NCBI GenBank assembly: GCA_001655205.1 | Contig: LPNZ01003227.1 | Coordinates: 1-43,588 of the forward strand | Length of the DNA stretch: 43,588 nt | Reading direction: 5' to 3' | Origin: Lenisia limosa | Lineage: Eukaryota > Breviatea | Part shown: piece by piece, positions 1-11,700 of the stretch | Layout: every line of letters starts with the position of its first letter | Position numbering within the stretch: position 1 is the stretch's first letter | The notes under the pieces: generated by a model | Told to the model about the DNA's origin: nothing | The model's input: only the letters and a program-made list of their open reading frames with translations | Database searches by the model: none | Position numbers and translations under genes: made by a program

Positions 1-1335
1 CCCCCCCCCCCCCCATTTCTCTAACCCATTTACATAAAAGAAGAAGGAAAATCATGTTGCACTTTTTCCAGCTGGCGCGACCTATGCACAAGAAGAGTAT
101 TAGCCTGTAATGAAGTACTGTAATCAAGCTGCAGTAAAGCAAGTGGCCTGCAAGTGGCAAGCTGTTATTATAAAAGGGCGGGGACGCGGGGATTGCGGAG
201 CGGAAGCGGAAGCGGATGAGTGACTGTGCTCTTAAATCATCCCAGGTGCTCCTGTACTACCCATGCCAGGTTACGCGCCCGCATCTCCGCAATTGTGTCT
301 CCGCTTTGCATCAGTGTCCATTCATCACTGGAGACACCACTACAACACTGCAACAGCCTCTCTTAACTACCTCTCTTTCCCAGTCTCTTCTCTACTTTCA
401 TGCTGGTTAGGCCCTACCACCCCCTTCCCTCACCCTCACCAACTCGCCTTGCTTTGGCAAACCAAAGGCGTAGCTTGTCTCCTGCTGCATCCTTGTTTTG
501 ATGGCCAGCCCTTTTCAAGTTCTTCTTGTACGGATGGTGGTCTTCATTGACTTTTTTTAGATAGCTGTTGTGGTTCATTCTCTTCTCTGCTCATGCTCTG
601 CTTTATTGTAAGCGGGGCTCAGGTGGTATACAAGACTTACTAGTATGTAGCCCACATAGACTTCTTTATTATTGTGTTTCTAAAGTACAGACTTGCATCA
701 CTATCTCATCACACTGATACTCTTATTTTTTTTCATTTCTACATTCTCAGCACACTCCCTATTTTGGTGACATACAAGGCGTGTATGATATGACTTTAGG
801 CTTATGAAGAACCTCAGTATTGGGGGAGCACTCAGCAACAGGGAGAATTCAATCGTTTCAAAAGGCACTGTCGATCAAGTTAGTGTTTTTGCCTAGCTTT
901 TAATCTAATTCATGATTCAGAGATTGTTTTCTGCTGCTGCCAGTTTGGTAAGCTTAAAGTAACAGTTAGGTTTACTTGTCTCACGAACAAAAAATGCAAC
1001 TCCGAGAGACTTTATTATTATTATTATTATTGTTTTTGCATAATCCTCCTCGTGTTCTTTTCAATTGTCCTTCACAGGCCTCGTATTCATTAGTTTAGAA
1101 TGTGACTCATTTATCTTGCCAAAACTGCACGTGTAGCAACATTGCACTAGTATGTTTCTGTGTACTCAATAAACTTACTCAGAGTTGCAAATTATTGTAT
1201 CAAAAAAATTTTAAGATAAAACAATAAAAGCAGTGAAAGTTAATAGTTAAGTTTGATTTGAGATCCTGTAATAAAAACAAGGTCACAATGTTGTTGAAGA
1301 ATTGGGAAAGATAATATTTTCTCATTTCAACATAG
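1..1335. other. Non-coding left edge with TTA microsatellite
   Basis: I see no convincing gene here. The window opens with a run of 14 C, which looks like an assembly edge. A GC-rich, purine-rich patch lies near 175-220 and a TTA microsatellite at about 1012-1031. Open frames near 216-550 have no recognisable domain, no introns and low-complexity composition, so I leave them out. The last part may hold the promoter and first exon of the lectin-like gene, whose start I could not fix. Confidence 0.5.
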
Positions 1336-2454
1336 GAATCTGTTGCTATTCAGTTTGACTTTACGACACTGAATGCTACAAGAAATGATATTATTTCAAA
1401 GCTTAGCCTCGCAAGACAAAAGGTTTGCTCTCTTTGTCAAGTTGTATTGTCCCATACATACCCACAAGTGATATTTGGAGTCGAAATAATGAACGGAGAT
1501 ATTATGAGGGCTCATCCCGAGTGTGTCAGCATATCATCATTGAGCCTTTCTGTCAATGTTTCACAAGAGTGAATATGAGGTATCATCACTGCGTGGAAAG
1601 TAAATGTTCACACTTGTGAAAGTGACCCAAAAAGTGATATTTGCTGACCTCGTAGCTGAGTGACCTGAAGGTGCCTCTTCGCTCTGTTTATCATGGAAGA
1701 AACTTCTTCAATCTTTTTACACTTCTTCAGAATAAGTTTCCTTACACGTAAGTTAATGAGTTTTTTTTAACTCCAAGTAGGGTCTTTACAGACGGTGGGC
1801 ATTTTCGTCAGATTCACTATCGCACTGATAATATTTTTAATTTTGACGCAGCCGACACCGAATGTGCTGCTAACGGAGTAGGATCAAGAGGGATTAACTA
1901 ACTGTTTCAGGGACGTCTTTATTATCCAAAAGATGGTTCAGAAGTGAACATTGTTATTAATACTGCTGATATTTCCTATGTTGAAGACTTCCAAATTTGG
2001 ACTGGACTCAGAGAAGATGTAAGCAATGCAAGTTGTCTTCTCCCATTATCACTGTCTGGAAAAAGTGATATTAGTGACTTTCTTGGTCAATCTGGTTTGT
2101 CTTTTTTCAATCTATCACAGTTTCTCGATTTATTGTTCCAGGGGGGGCCAGGTGTATGGCAAACTCGTTTTGGTGAATCTAGTTTCCCCCTTTTGTAGGT
2201 TGAGTGAAGTGTGTTGCATTTACCAATTCAGGTGGGATGCAGGAGAACCAAACAATTATGGTTGCAGTGGGGGACTCCGGGAAGACTGTGGAACACTGAA
2301 GAAGAGAAGTGGTAGGGTGCAGATCTTCTGATATCACCTTCAAGGAGTCTTTGTGTTAAATGACGCATGTTGTGACACAGTCATCTCCTTTTTGTGCGAG
2401 CACCGGGTGTCTAATCACCACACCTCGCAAGCCTTCAACGATTACTTCAAATAG
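1336..2454 (+). CDS. C-type lectin-like domain protein (start not resolved)
   Basis: The exons splice into a C-type lectin-like fold: IWTGLRED, then WDAGEPNNYG (the usual W-x-GEPN segment), then a cysteine-rich end with NDACCDTVISFLCEHR, matching the final conserved Cys of the family. Visible exons are 1336-1422, about 1910-2018, a probable small exon near 2142-2172, 2231-2301 and 2335-2454. The 33-nt intron before the last exon restores frame, and the stop is TAG at 2452-2454. C-type lectins bind carbohydrates or other ligands, usually outside the cell. The long first intron (about 490 nt) carries a dispersed repeat. The N-terminus and signal peptide were not found, so the model is partial. 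Fold assignment is fairly sure; ligand is unknown. Confidence 0.55.
1465..1655 (+). repeat. Dispersed repeat family A, copy 1 (intronic)
   Basis: This stretch is clearly related to 14,950-15,110. Shared blocks are GTCGAAAT-ATGAAC, GGG-TCATCCCGAGTGTG, TATGAG-TATCAT, TGCGTGGAAA and CCAAAAAGTGATAT, in the same order and orientation. It lies inside the large intron of the lectin-like gene. The ends are not sharply defined and no coding capacity is seen. Confidence 0.6.
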
Positions 2455-2979
2455 CACTAAGATACTTTTATTTATTTATCCTCTGTATCACTGTAGGTAT
2501 TATTCCAACATTTGTAGTATTATGACAGGCTATTAGGCAAAGAGGCAAAACATAAAGCATTAAAAAAACATTCCGTAGGATTGACCTACACCAGGACTTG
2601 GACGCAGACAAGGTGGGGGTTCGAGGCTAGGAGGTGTATTTATATCTCTTCACCTCCTAGTCCAAGGACGGTTAGAGTAATATTCTACACTGGCAATAGA
2701 TGAATTGTACCTTTGGGTTTAGGAGGAATGGATGCCTCCCAAAGTGTACTGAGGGATTATCATATAATACTGGTATCTAGGTCCTGGTCTGTGTCAACAT
2801 TTGGCATGTTCCTTCAGAGATGAATTCGAAAAAGTGAATTTCAAAATATAATAAAATGCATTCACTAAATTAATGATGTACAAAATGATGACAGCTAGAT
2901 AATCTATACTTTCACAACAACGACGTCAACTTCCTCCATTAAAACTTCACCTGTGGTGAGGTTACAACAGGTTCATATG
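2455..2979. repeat. Convergent intergenic region with imperfect inverted repeats
   Basis: This spacer lies between the 3' ends of the lectin-like gene and the peroxidase gene. It holds nested inverted repeats: CTAGGAGGTG near 2629 pairs with CACCTCCTAG near 2651, CCTTTGGG with CCCAAAG further on, and an outer weak pair (TTGACC-ACACCAGGACT near 2581 and AGGTCCTGGTCTGTGTCAA near 2781). Together they may be one old inverted-repeat element of about 220 bp. No gene is seen. Confidence 0.35.
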
Positions 2980-5273
2980 TCACAGACTGAATTGTGTATC
3001 AGCAACCTTGGAAGTCCCGCCAATTGACTTGCAGTAGGCCTTTCCTCCGTTCTTGTTCGTGAAAACAATTCCGTCATTAGCACTTCAAACCTCTGGAACA
3101 ACGAACATGTCATGTGGAATGCATTCAATGTTTGTGTTTCTCAAAACAATATCACTCAATTTGGTGGTCTGAACCAAGGCAATTTCGGAAGATGTCATTG
3201 TAGCCTCGTACCTAATGTTACATACAAGCTAGTAAACCAGAATCTATCACCATTTTTGATTCGATTCATTTGGTCAGAGATAATGGTGGCGAACAGTTCT
3301 CCAATTGCAGCGTCTCCTGAGAAATAAGGTGTTATTTTCAAACCTGAAGGAGTCTCAGCAAGTCCTCCGATAAACAAATCAATATCATCAACATTGGAGT
3401 ATGCAACACTCAAATGGCATGCAACCTTGAGCATTAGATTATGAAAATTAGACTGAAATGAAAATAATCTCAAAGTGGCGCACTTCTTCGTCCCTGGTGA
3501 CTTCAGCGAAGCTAGATTTCCTTCCCAGTCCCATCGCCTCACGAACATCGTTGTAACTTCCAAGTCCTTTTAGGTTACAGAAAAGTTTCCAACCATGGTC
3601 TCTTCCTCGGAAAATATCCAATGAAAACAGATCCAAGCCACGATCACGGCCAAAGAGCATATTACGCATTTCAGTTACTCCATAAGCATCAATCTCCTGT
3701 TCAACCTGGACAGAAATACCTGAAATCAATAAGGAGAGGAGGCGTGCAAACCTCTTAACAGCGGTTCAATTCCTCCTTCGGTCATGACCTTGAAAGGGTT
3801 CTGGAGGTAAGGTCCAGCCATTCCAGGAGTAATTTGAAAAAACCCTCACTTACAAAGAAACCATCTGCAAAACTTAAGTGTCCTTCTTTGATCATTTTCC
3901 ATTTGGAATCCAGTCGCAACATTTCGTGATTAACTTCACTATGCCCATATCTGAAATGTCACGATGTTGACCTTTTACCTGAAAGCTGCATGACTAAATT
4001 CATTCGCAATAGTGGGTTCCAGAGTACTATCATAGGTGTATCCCTTTTTATGGAATGAACCCAAAAGGACGGGAAGATATTCACGATCAGTGATTGATTG
4101 CATAAAAGCAATAACCCATCTGAAAGGTAAATAGGAAACTGAAGGCTCACCGTCTGGCTTCTTGAAAAACTTGCTCATCACTCCAATTTGAATTGGCAGT
4201 TTTGATCTTATAAGATAAATAAATCAAGGAGCTCCTCCCTTCCAACCTGCTTGGCCAGCCTGTTATGTTCTCTCACAAAAAGTGCATGGAAAGCAACCAG
4301 TAGTGGGTTTTCATTGCCTCGTACATCCCCAGTTGCAAGAAGACTTGTCACCGGTTTTTCTATTCTGTGAGTTACCACACTTCTTACGCATTGGATTGGC
4401 CATACTAACCCCAAGTGTGTTAAATGGAGGAAACTCTCCAGTTGGCAATACCTAGAAGTGTGACTAGCGGTTTCACCCCAAACAATTGATTTGAGAAGAC
4501 CATCTCTCATAGTGCGAAGAGAGTCACAACGTGCTTCATCACTATTGGAAATTAACAAATTACATTTACAAACCTTCCATAAACAAAAGAAGCATCAAGC
4601 CACGCTGATACGACAGAAGGCTGTTCTCTTGGGTTAGACTTGGAGTTCCCAGTGCCTTTGACAAAAGCAGAGCGGTCAGTATGCATTTTAACTTCGCAAG
4701 TATTGGAAGGGTCCTCGAAGGTCAAAAGACGAAAAACTCACAAAATGAATGTCCCCACATGGAACTTGCAGAACAGCACCTTCATCTTTGGAACCGGGGG
4801 TCAGGTCAAGGTTATGATCCACAACCTGTCCCCATATCATAACAACATCCTGGAGGAGGAGTCAGTCAAACTCAAAAATGAATAAAACCATATTTATCCC
4901 AGCTCAACATACACCCACCCCCAAGCAAACAGAAAGCAGTTTTGAGCTTGGGCGAGACATGTGCTGGGCGCTGACAATATTGGAAATCATTCGCTCAGAA
5001 GGCCGACCTTTTCCGCCAGGAGTTGAGATACCTGGAGGCGACCAGTCATGGCATAAAAATCACGCAAACCGTCATCATAATGATACCCTGCATGGCGAAT
5101 CAGAGGGTTTCCGGCCTTTCCCCATTCATCATTTTCCTCATTATTTCCAGTTCCATTGTAGGAATAAAAACCTGAAATATTAGTCCCGTGTATTCAAGCA
5201 GAAACACACTCTTTGCCAAAATTGTTGGAGAGAGAAGAGTGACAAGAAGTAGGAAACGGAGTATCATTCTCAT
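2980..5273 (-). CDS. Secreted animal-type heme peroxidase (peroxinectin-like)
   Basis: The spliced product is a complete heme peroxidase of the animal/peroxinectin superfamily. These enzymes use hydrogen peroxide to oxidise halides or phenols, usually in secreted or lysosomal settings. The ATG at 5273 opens a signal peptide (MRMILRFLLLVTLLSPTILA). Family landmarks follow in order: GTGNN, GRPSERMISN, the distal motif WGQVVDH with the catalytic His, NPREQPSVVSAWLDAS-VYG, the RGNE motif with Arg and Glu, FVREHNRLAK, ANEFSHAAFRYGHS with the proximal His, LFSLDIFRGRDHG, and VDDIDLFIGGLAE-GDRFW. More than ten introns of about 25-60 nt interrupt it. The extreme C-terminus is uncertain: a TGA at 3085-3087 is followed in the same frame by plausible coding sequence up to TGA at 2980-2982, and a 39-nt GT-AG intron could remove the first stop. 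It is divergent from the TmcB-like gene. Confidence 0.8.
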
Positions 5274-5760
5274 CAAGAAATAATACACAGAGAGAGCAGG
5301 TCTTCAGTTCGTATGTATGTTCACTGTAAAAAACCCGACGTTTTTCATTTTTGACTTTAAGTAAACAGTTGCCTTATTTGGAAAAAGACACTGAGCCGTA
5401 CCGGGCGCGTTAAAAACTCTGGCACGCTTCCACTGTTCTGACCAGCTCTTACGCTCTTGCAAGCTCAAGACTCTTAAGAATTATTATTAACAAATACATT
5501 TTAGTTAGAAACTTAGAAAAGAGAACTTCTGGTGATAATAGAGAAGGAATAGCATTATTCAATCCAGTCAAATTTTTTTATCTTCGTGAGTTATATTTTT
5601 GCTTTTGTTGAAACAAGTGAGAAACACAAAACGCAGCGTATACAGTTCTCGTAAGTAATTAATGTAAAATATAGAAATAAATTATCAAATAAAAACTGAC
5701 TATGATCAAATAGCCCCCTCTAAGAGCGTAAGATCCGTATCTTCCAAAAGATAGTCAGAT
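5274..5760. promoter_or_regulatory. Divergent promoter region, peroxidase / TmcB-like gene
   Basis: About 490 bp separate two divergent start codons, so both promoters should be here. The sequence is AT-rich in its right half. I see no clear TATA box or repeated operator-like site. Confidence 0.3.
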
Positions 5761-8700
5761 ATGGCTTCTATATCTGGAACTAACCATGGGAAGTCAAGAG
5801 GACAGCTTTCTAACTCTCTTGAAGAGGTAAGCCTTTTTACTGAAGTGCGCTGTTCATCAATTGCCGGGTCGACAAAGCTTAATACTCTTTAGGGGATGTT
5901 CTCTGTGCTTTATACTATGGTAAAAGGTGGCTGGGGTTAAGTTAAAATCTCTTCTATTACCTTATCCACGAGGTCACCACGCTTATTAAGTTTATAAACT
6001 TATAATTTCAGATAATCCGCTCTCTTTTCCGCAATTTGTGCTGTACATTTTTGTGAACAGTTTTTTCCAATGGACTGCTTTCTCCTTCAATGGAGTCCCT
6101 TGGGGAATTGGTGAGTATCAGTTGGGAATGTAATTCAGTAACTGTGGCGGTTTTACTTTTCGAGTCTGGCTATGATCATACATGGGCAATATACTTTGAA
6201 ATTATCATGGCAAGCAGTCCCTTCACACTTTTTAGGTGATCGACCGACAAATTTCTTTACCTTCTTCCAATTACCAATTTTTTGGATGTCGAACCAAACC
6301 TCATATCTCTTGACATATTCAGTCGTATTCCTCACCATTGCGGTTTGTGGATCCATTTGAAGACTGAATAACTCTCTAGCTTTCATTTGTATGTGCCTTA
6401 TACGTTATCCAAGCCTTCCAAAAAGATCGGTTTAAATACGTGTTCCCTCTTCGGGCACTGAGAATTCTTGTTTTCATTCTGGTATGATAGCGAATGCTAT
6501 GAACTCACACACAGGTAACCATTCTTTACATCCCGGTTTCTAAGCTGCTGCTGGTTTGTTTAAAGTGTGAGAATCTCAACGGACAACTTGTTATGTGGGT
6601 CATCAATGACCAAAGCTTGACTGACTTAACAGGACAATGTTCCCTGACGCGAAGTGTTGGGAGTGGCCAATGATTGTGCCTGAAATCCTCACAATCGTTA
6701 TCCTCCCGCTCTTCTTTCCTGTCGCTGTACTAGTCCGTCTTGTGTACTTCCAAACAAACCCCAAAAAAGGCAACCCCCTTGCAAGGTCGTCTGGTCGGCT
6801 TGATGCTCAACAGCTTGTCTTTGTGTCCGTCCTGGTTGTTGTCTACACTCTCATTGATGGGTAGGCGTTTGACTAGCCTGGTGGCAATTCTTACCAACAG
6901 TTATTCCACTGAAAAGGCCTGCTTTCTGACTGCTGTTAATCTCCATCTCTTCCGAGCCTACTATAACGCCATGCCTTACTACGTTACCCGAACAAACCGC
7001 ATCAAGTGAGTTGAGTCACATTGGTTAACGCCGCAGACTTGGCTTTCAATTGAGTCAAACAGTGACTTCACTCCTCTCAATTGTGGTCATCCAGTTCAAC
7101 TCCAATGACGAATTCACTTATTGGTATGTGCCTCTTCACTCCTTCTCACTGTAAAAGGTTCGCAGTGCTGTGGCTCTTTTTGCTCTTCCCTTCCCTTTGG
7201 TTTGGTCATAAACTTGCCGACATTCGTTTGAAACGAGCTGAGAAGCGCTGGCTTGGAACAATGCAGTTCTCTAGGGTTGGGTGGTCTAGTTCGTGTTCTC
7301 ATTCTTCAGTTCTACAAAGACCCAACAGTCGTGTCTACAAATGCCGAGTTGGGAGCTGAGGCGGCGACAGAGTCATCGTAGGTCGTCAAATTCGCTTCTG
7401 ACTCCCCAGAGCCGCAACGGAGTCGCCTAGAGAGAACTTGGATTCTCCTGAACAAATGCGGAACCCTTCTTATACCACGCCACTGAGGCAAACCGTTGTA
7501 TGTCATAGTGTGGTCATCTAATCGTTGTTCAGCCTGATGACGCGAGCGTGGCGTCGCACCCGTTTTCGACCCATTCGGCAATGGTGGATCATACGCAAAT
7601 GGTAGACAATGGCTTATGCTTATTGCTTTAGTCCGAGGCGGTAATGGACGGATACATTCAAGACGCCTACACTTCCAGTGATGAATCAGATCATGATCCT
7701 CTCCAGGCTTACCTCGTAGGCCGCCTTTCCCTGTTTCTGATTATCAGGATAATGGTTTTCTTGAGGATGCAGACCCGCCCCCTATCTTCGGCTCCGAAAC
7801 AGACATTGATGTGGCGTGTCGCCTTGTGATTCACCGAATGCGTTTGTTTTGGCAACACTATGCCCTTTAATGTTTTAGGCCCTCCATACATTGCGATGGC
7901 GCTTGCTCATGCCACCGATCTTTACGAAGAAGGGTGCAAGCTCTTCAAGTCGAGTGCTTGGGTCCGTATTATTTATAGTCACTTCCTGGTATGTGGGTAG
8001 ACTATATAAGAAATTCTAAAGATAGCATGCCGTTTTTTTACGCTTCAGGTGTTCTACATGAAGGACCCGCTTGAGGCCAGAGCTCAGGTGAGGAGGAGTG
8101 GCCTGGTTTTATTGACTTTTCCCAGATTTCGGCTGCAAAAACAATGTCTCCGTTTATTGATTGTCGGTTTTTCATCTTCATGAGAGAGAAAGATTGGGCT
8201 CTGGAGAGTTTGGCACATGAGGGTGGAGGTGACATTATCAACAGTGTGGAGTTCCAGTCTAATTATGAACAGGTAAGAGTTAATCTAGACCTGGTGGGTT
8301 TTATCCTTCAAGGCAGTTTCTCAGCACAACGCTGCTCTTTCGAATATTCGCCTCTTTTGGACGACACTCCTTCCGAAGCATGTAGCTTTGGAGCAATTGC
8401 CCGCCCTCGCCCAAAAGATTAACCTCACACAACGGAGGGCTGGAACAATTTGTACGTGTTCTTCACTCTATTTAGTTTTCTGATTTTGTAGACGCCAAAC
8501 TCGTTTCAAATCACCCAAACAATCGCTCTCTTCTCCGCAAATATGCCCACTTCCTTATGTATGTGCAAAATGAGCCAGATGCTGCCGCGTATTACTTCGA
8601 TAAAGCCGAAGAACTGGAGGTTGGCTGTACTGCATTTAGTCATTGTGTAGGACAACGATAGGGAAGGACGAACAAAATCCTTCATCACTCGAGACACAGT

Positions 8701-11700
8701 AATCCGAAAGTAGGGTGATGCTGATGTTGGTGACGCTTTAGATTATCCCGTGCTGGCAGAGACTCACCTGCTATTGACAAGTAAGAAAAGTCGTTTTTGT
8801 GACATTTCAGGTCGGATGGAGAGAGTGTTGGGGACGGTATCCACCAGAGTCACAGTGGACTCAGTGTCAAAGACATGGAAGACAATAACCTTGAGAAGAA
8901 CTCGATGAGAAGCTCTGGACGAAGGTCAAGCGGTAGGAGTGCCTTTTGTTTTGCAGTGTAATTTCGCAGGTGGTACACAGAAGAGCGGTGGTAACACAAG
9001 TCATCAACGGCGCAAGCAGTACCGTGAGAATGTTCTCAGTCGCAAGTCTACAGCAAAACATATTCTTGAACTAACAATTGTCGTCTCCATGGCCCTTCTT
9101 CTTCTTCTTCACGCTCTTTTCTTCATTTTCATTGATATGGAGTATCGATCTCTTTCGGTGAGTGCCTTTTTTTATACAATATCATATTTCTGTTTTTGTT
9201 TTTTATTATTTACCTTGTCTACTATGCAATTACCATTCAGAATGTTTACGATAACATTGAGAAGTCCTGTGACCGCCCCTATTTAGTTCAGAGTCTTGCC
9301 ACACATGTAAGTTCGGTGTAGTTGTTCTGACTTTCAGACCCGTCGAATGGAAACAGCAGCGCTGGCAGGAATGGACAAAAGCGCTCGAGGCCTTCTTGAT
9401 GATGAAGATGAACCCTTGGTGGAGTCCCATTACTCAGTTTCTATTTCTGATCTCTATTCCGACATTCACAAAGAGAGGGATGATTACGTAAGTCAGGTAT
9501 TGCTGTTGTCTCACCACTAGGCTCTGACAAGACGTGAGCTGGAGCCTGGACTGCCAACGTCTGAGAATGAGGGTCTTACACTGCTTATGGCGGGTACTGC
9601 CTTCACTAGAGTGAGTTGCTTCAATCTACTCAAGGTCATTACATATCTTTTTGCAGTAAGTCTCTACTGAAACTAGGATCATAGAGATCCGGCGGTTGTC
9701 TGTACACATAGAAAAACACCCACATATCGATATCGATCTGGTACTTTTTTCTTGCAATTTACCCCCCCCCCCCCNNNNNNNNNNNNNNNNNNNNNNNNNN
9801 NNNNNNNNNNNNNNNNNNNNNNNNNNNNNNNNNNNNNNNNNNNACCCATCGCAACCTTCTTCTTGGCGACAGCTCCACAACAGTAACGTCAAGTGCGATT
9901 GACGCTCTTTGGGAGACTCCTTTTGTTTGGGTATGCATGGTGATGTGTTTATGTCGTCTCATGTTCCAGGTTCGTAAGCCAATTGGGTCATCTACAGCAC
10001 CCACTTTTCCCCTGGGCGACACGAAAACTGGATGGGCTGCGGCCGCCGACCTCGAGCTGCTGAATCTCTGGGACGCAGGACATGAGCTCATCCAACATGT
10101 TGAAGTCGTGGCAGCCCTCCCGCACCCCCTCTCGTCTACTAATGTAACTGCCCGCAGTTTGGAGGCCTGGATGCAGCCAAGCAACTCCCCGCCTTTCTTT
10201 CCTTATTCACCTTCTTCTATTGGGCAACATGCAGACACGTGGTTTACCTTCGCTAACACCAACAACATTACGGACGCTTTCATTGTAGCATCTTATCTCT
10301 ACCAAGATATCGCCGAAGGAGTGAGTCTTTCACGTCATTGATTGTTCTAGATTTTGGACACGGCAGTCACAACCGCTTATGTCGTTTTTACTGTTACCAT
10401 TTTCCTTCTTCTGTCAATCACTATGGTTGTGTTCCGCCCAGTCTTTGCGAAGGTAGAGTTGTATTGTCTTTCTTCTCACCCGCAGATCCACAACGAGAGA
10501 ACCGCCGTGCTGCAGCTTTTCTTGGCTATTCCCAAGAAGGTCGTTTACGTCCTCGGCAAATCCGTGAAGGTGAGCAAGGTGCTGTTTTTTTGACCCGCAG
10601 GACCATGAGTTCAGCGGAGATAGCGACGCCGGTTCTCAAAACGATGAAGACGACATGCAGGATCAGGCTGCTCTACAAAAGGCTCAGGTTTGCTGATGAT
10701 TTTGTTTGTGTGGTTTGGTTAACTTAACAGGAGGCAAGTGGGCTGGTCCAAGAAAGTCAACAAAACAACCAAAAAGACCCACTGCGCCATTTGAACGCCA
10801 AAAACTTCTGCGCTTTCCTTCTCCTTATCCTTGCTGTTATTGGAGCCCTCTTAACTTCACTGTACTTCCACGCGCAGCTCAATGGGATCCACAGGGAAAT
10901 CACTGCAATCGGCCGGCAGCGTGTTGCGGTGTCAAGGTTTGCAAGGGATATTGATGACGCTTCAGAATTGCTATGCTATCGCAGGAGATGATCCGCAATG
11001 AGCGGTCCGCTTGGTTGGAAGAAACTTCAATTGAAGACCTTCTCAAAAACGAAACCGCTCTATTCGATGTATGCTTCTCACTCACTTTTTTACTTCTCAG
11101 AATCTGGTAATGGACTTGAAATGGGGTCTCAACGATCTTCCCGGCTACATTGATCGGTCAACTTCTCTGGATAATCTCCTTTTTGCCACCGGTTTGCCTA
11201 ACGAGGCCATTGACCCCCCAGGTGAATGTGCCGTTTCTGCGTCTTCAAGCATTATTTCGCTATGTAACGACTACGACGGTCTCTTGGCCCTGTCAGACAC
11301 CTTCACACGACACTCCGAGTCTCTCCTCGTCATGATGACCACTGAAAAGGTTGGACTATGGGTTCCTGGGCATGTCTTGCATGCCAACTCAAATTTCTCA
11401 TTGGTGATATTGATATCATTCTAATCCGAGACAACCCCGAATCCTTAACTTTCCAGAACTCAAGCAGATGGTTAACTGACACTTCTGCCCAATTCCCTGG
11501 AATAGCAGCCCGTCTGGACCAATTGATCATCGAATCAGAGATCCTTGCTAGTGGCCTTCTGGAAGGTTAGGCTTTCATTTTCTTCTTAACACTTTAGCAA
11601 TGAGCATCGTTCAATCATACTCGCGGTCGAATGTTTCAATGCATTCAACTTACCAAGGCTTCTGCATTGGCAGTCATTTTGTTTTCATCATTTCAATCTA

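Noticed and set aside
2605-2625. GGGTTCGAGGC resembling a tRNA or SINE B box
   Set aside because: No A box, cloverleaf or acceptor stem can be drawn around it. The surrounding sequence fits an inverted-repeat element.
6153-6386. Minus-strand open frame with protein-like composition (EVWFDIQKIGNWKKVKKF)
   Set aside because: It is antisense to a real plus-strand exon of the TmcB-like gene. That exon runs in phase (GDRPTNFFTFFQLPIFWM) between introns of 124 and 37 nt.
7210-7290. Apparent frameshift in the TmcB-like gene (FSRVGWSS versus LVRVLILQFYKD)
   Set aside because: A 48-nt intron from GTTTGAAACG to TTCTCTAG joins LADIR to LGGLVRVLILQ in frame, so no frameshift is needed.
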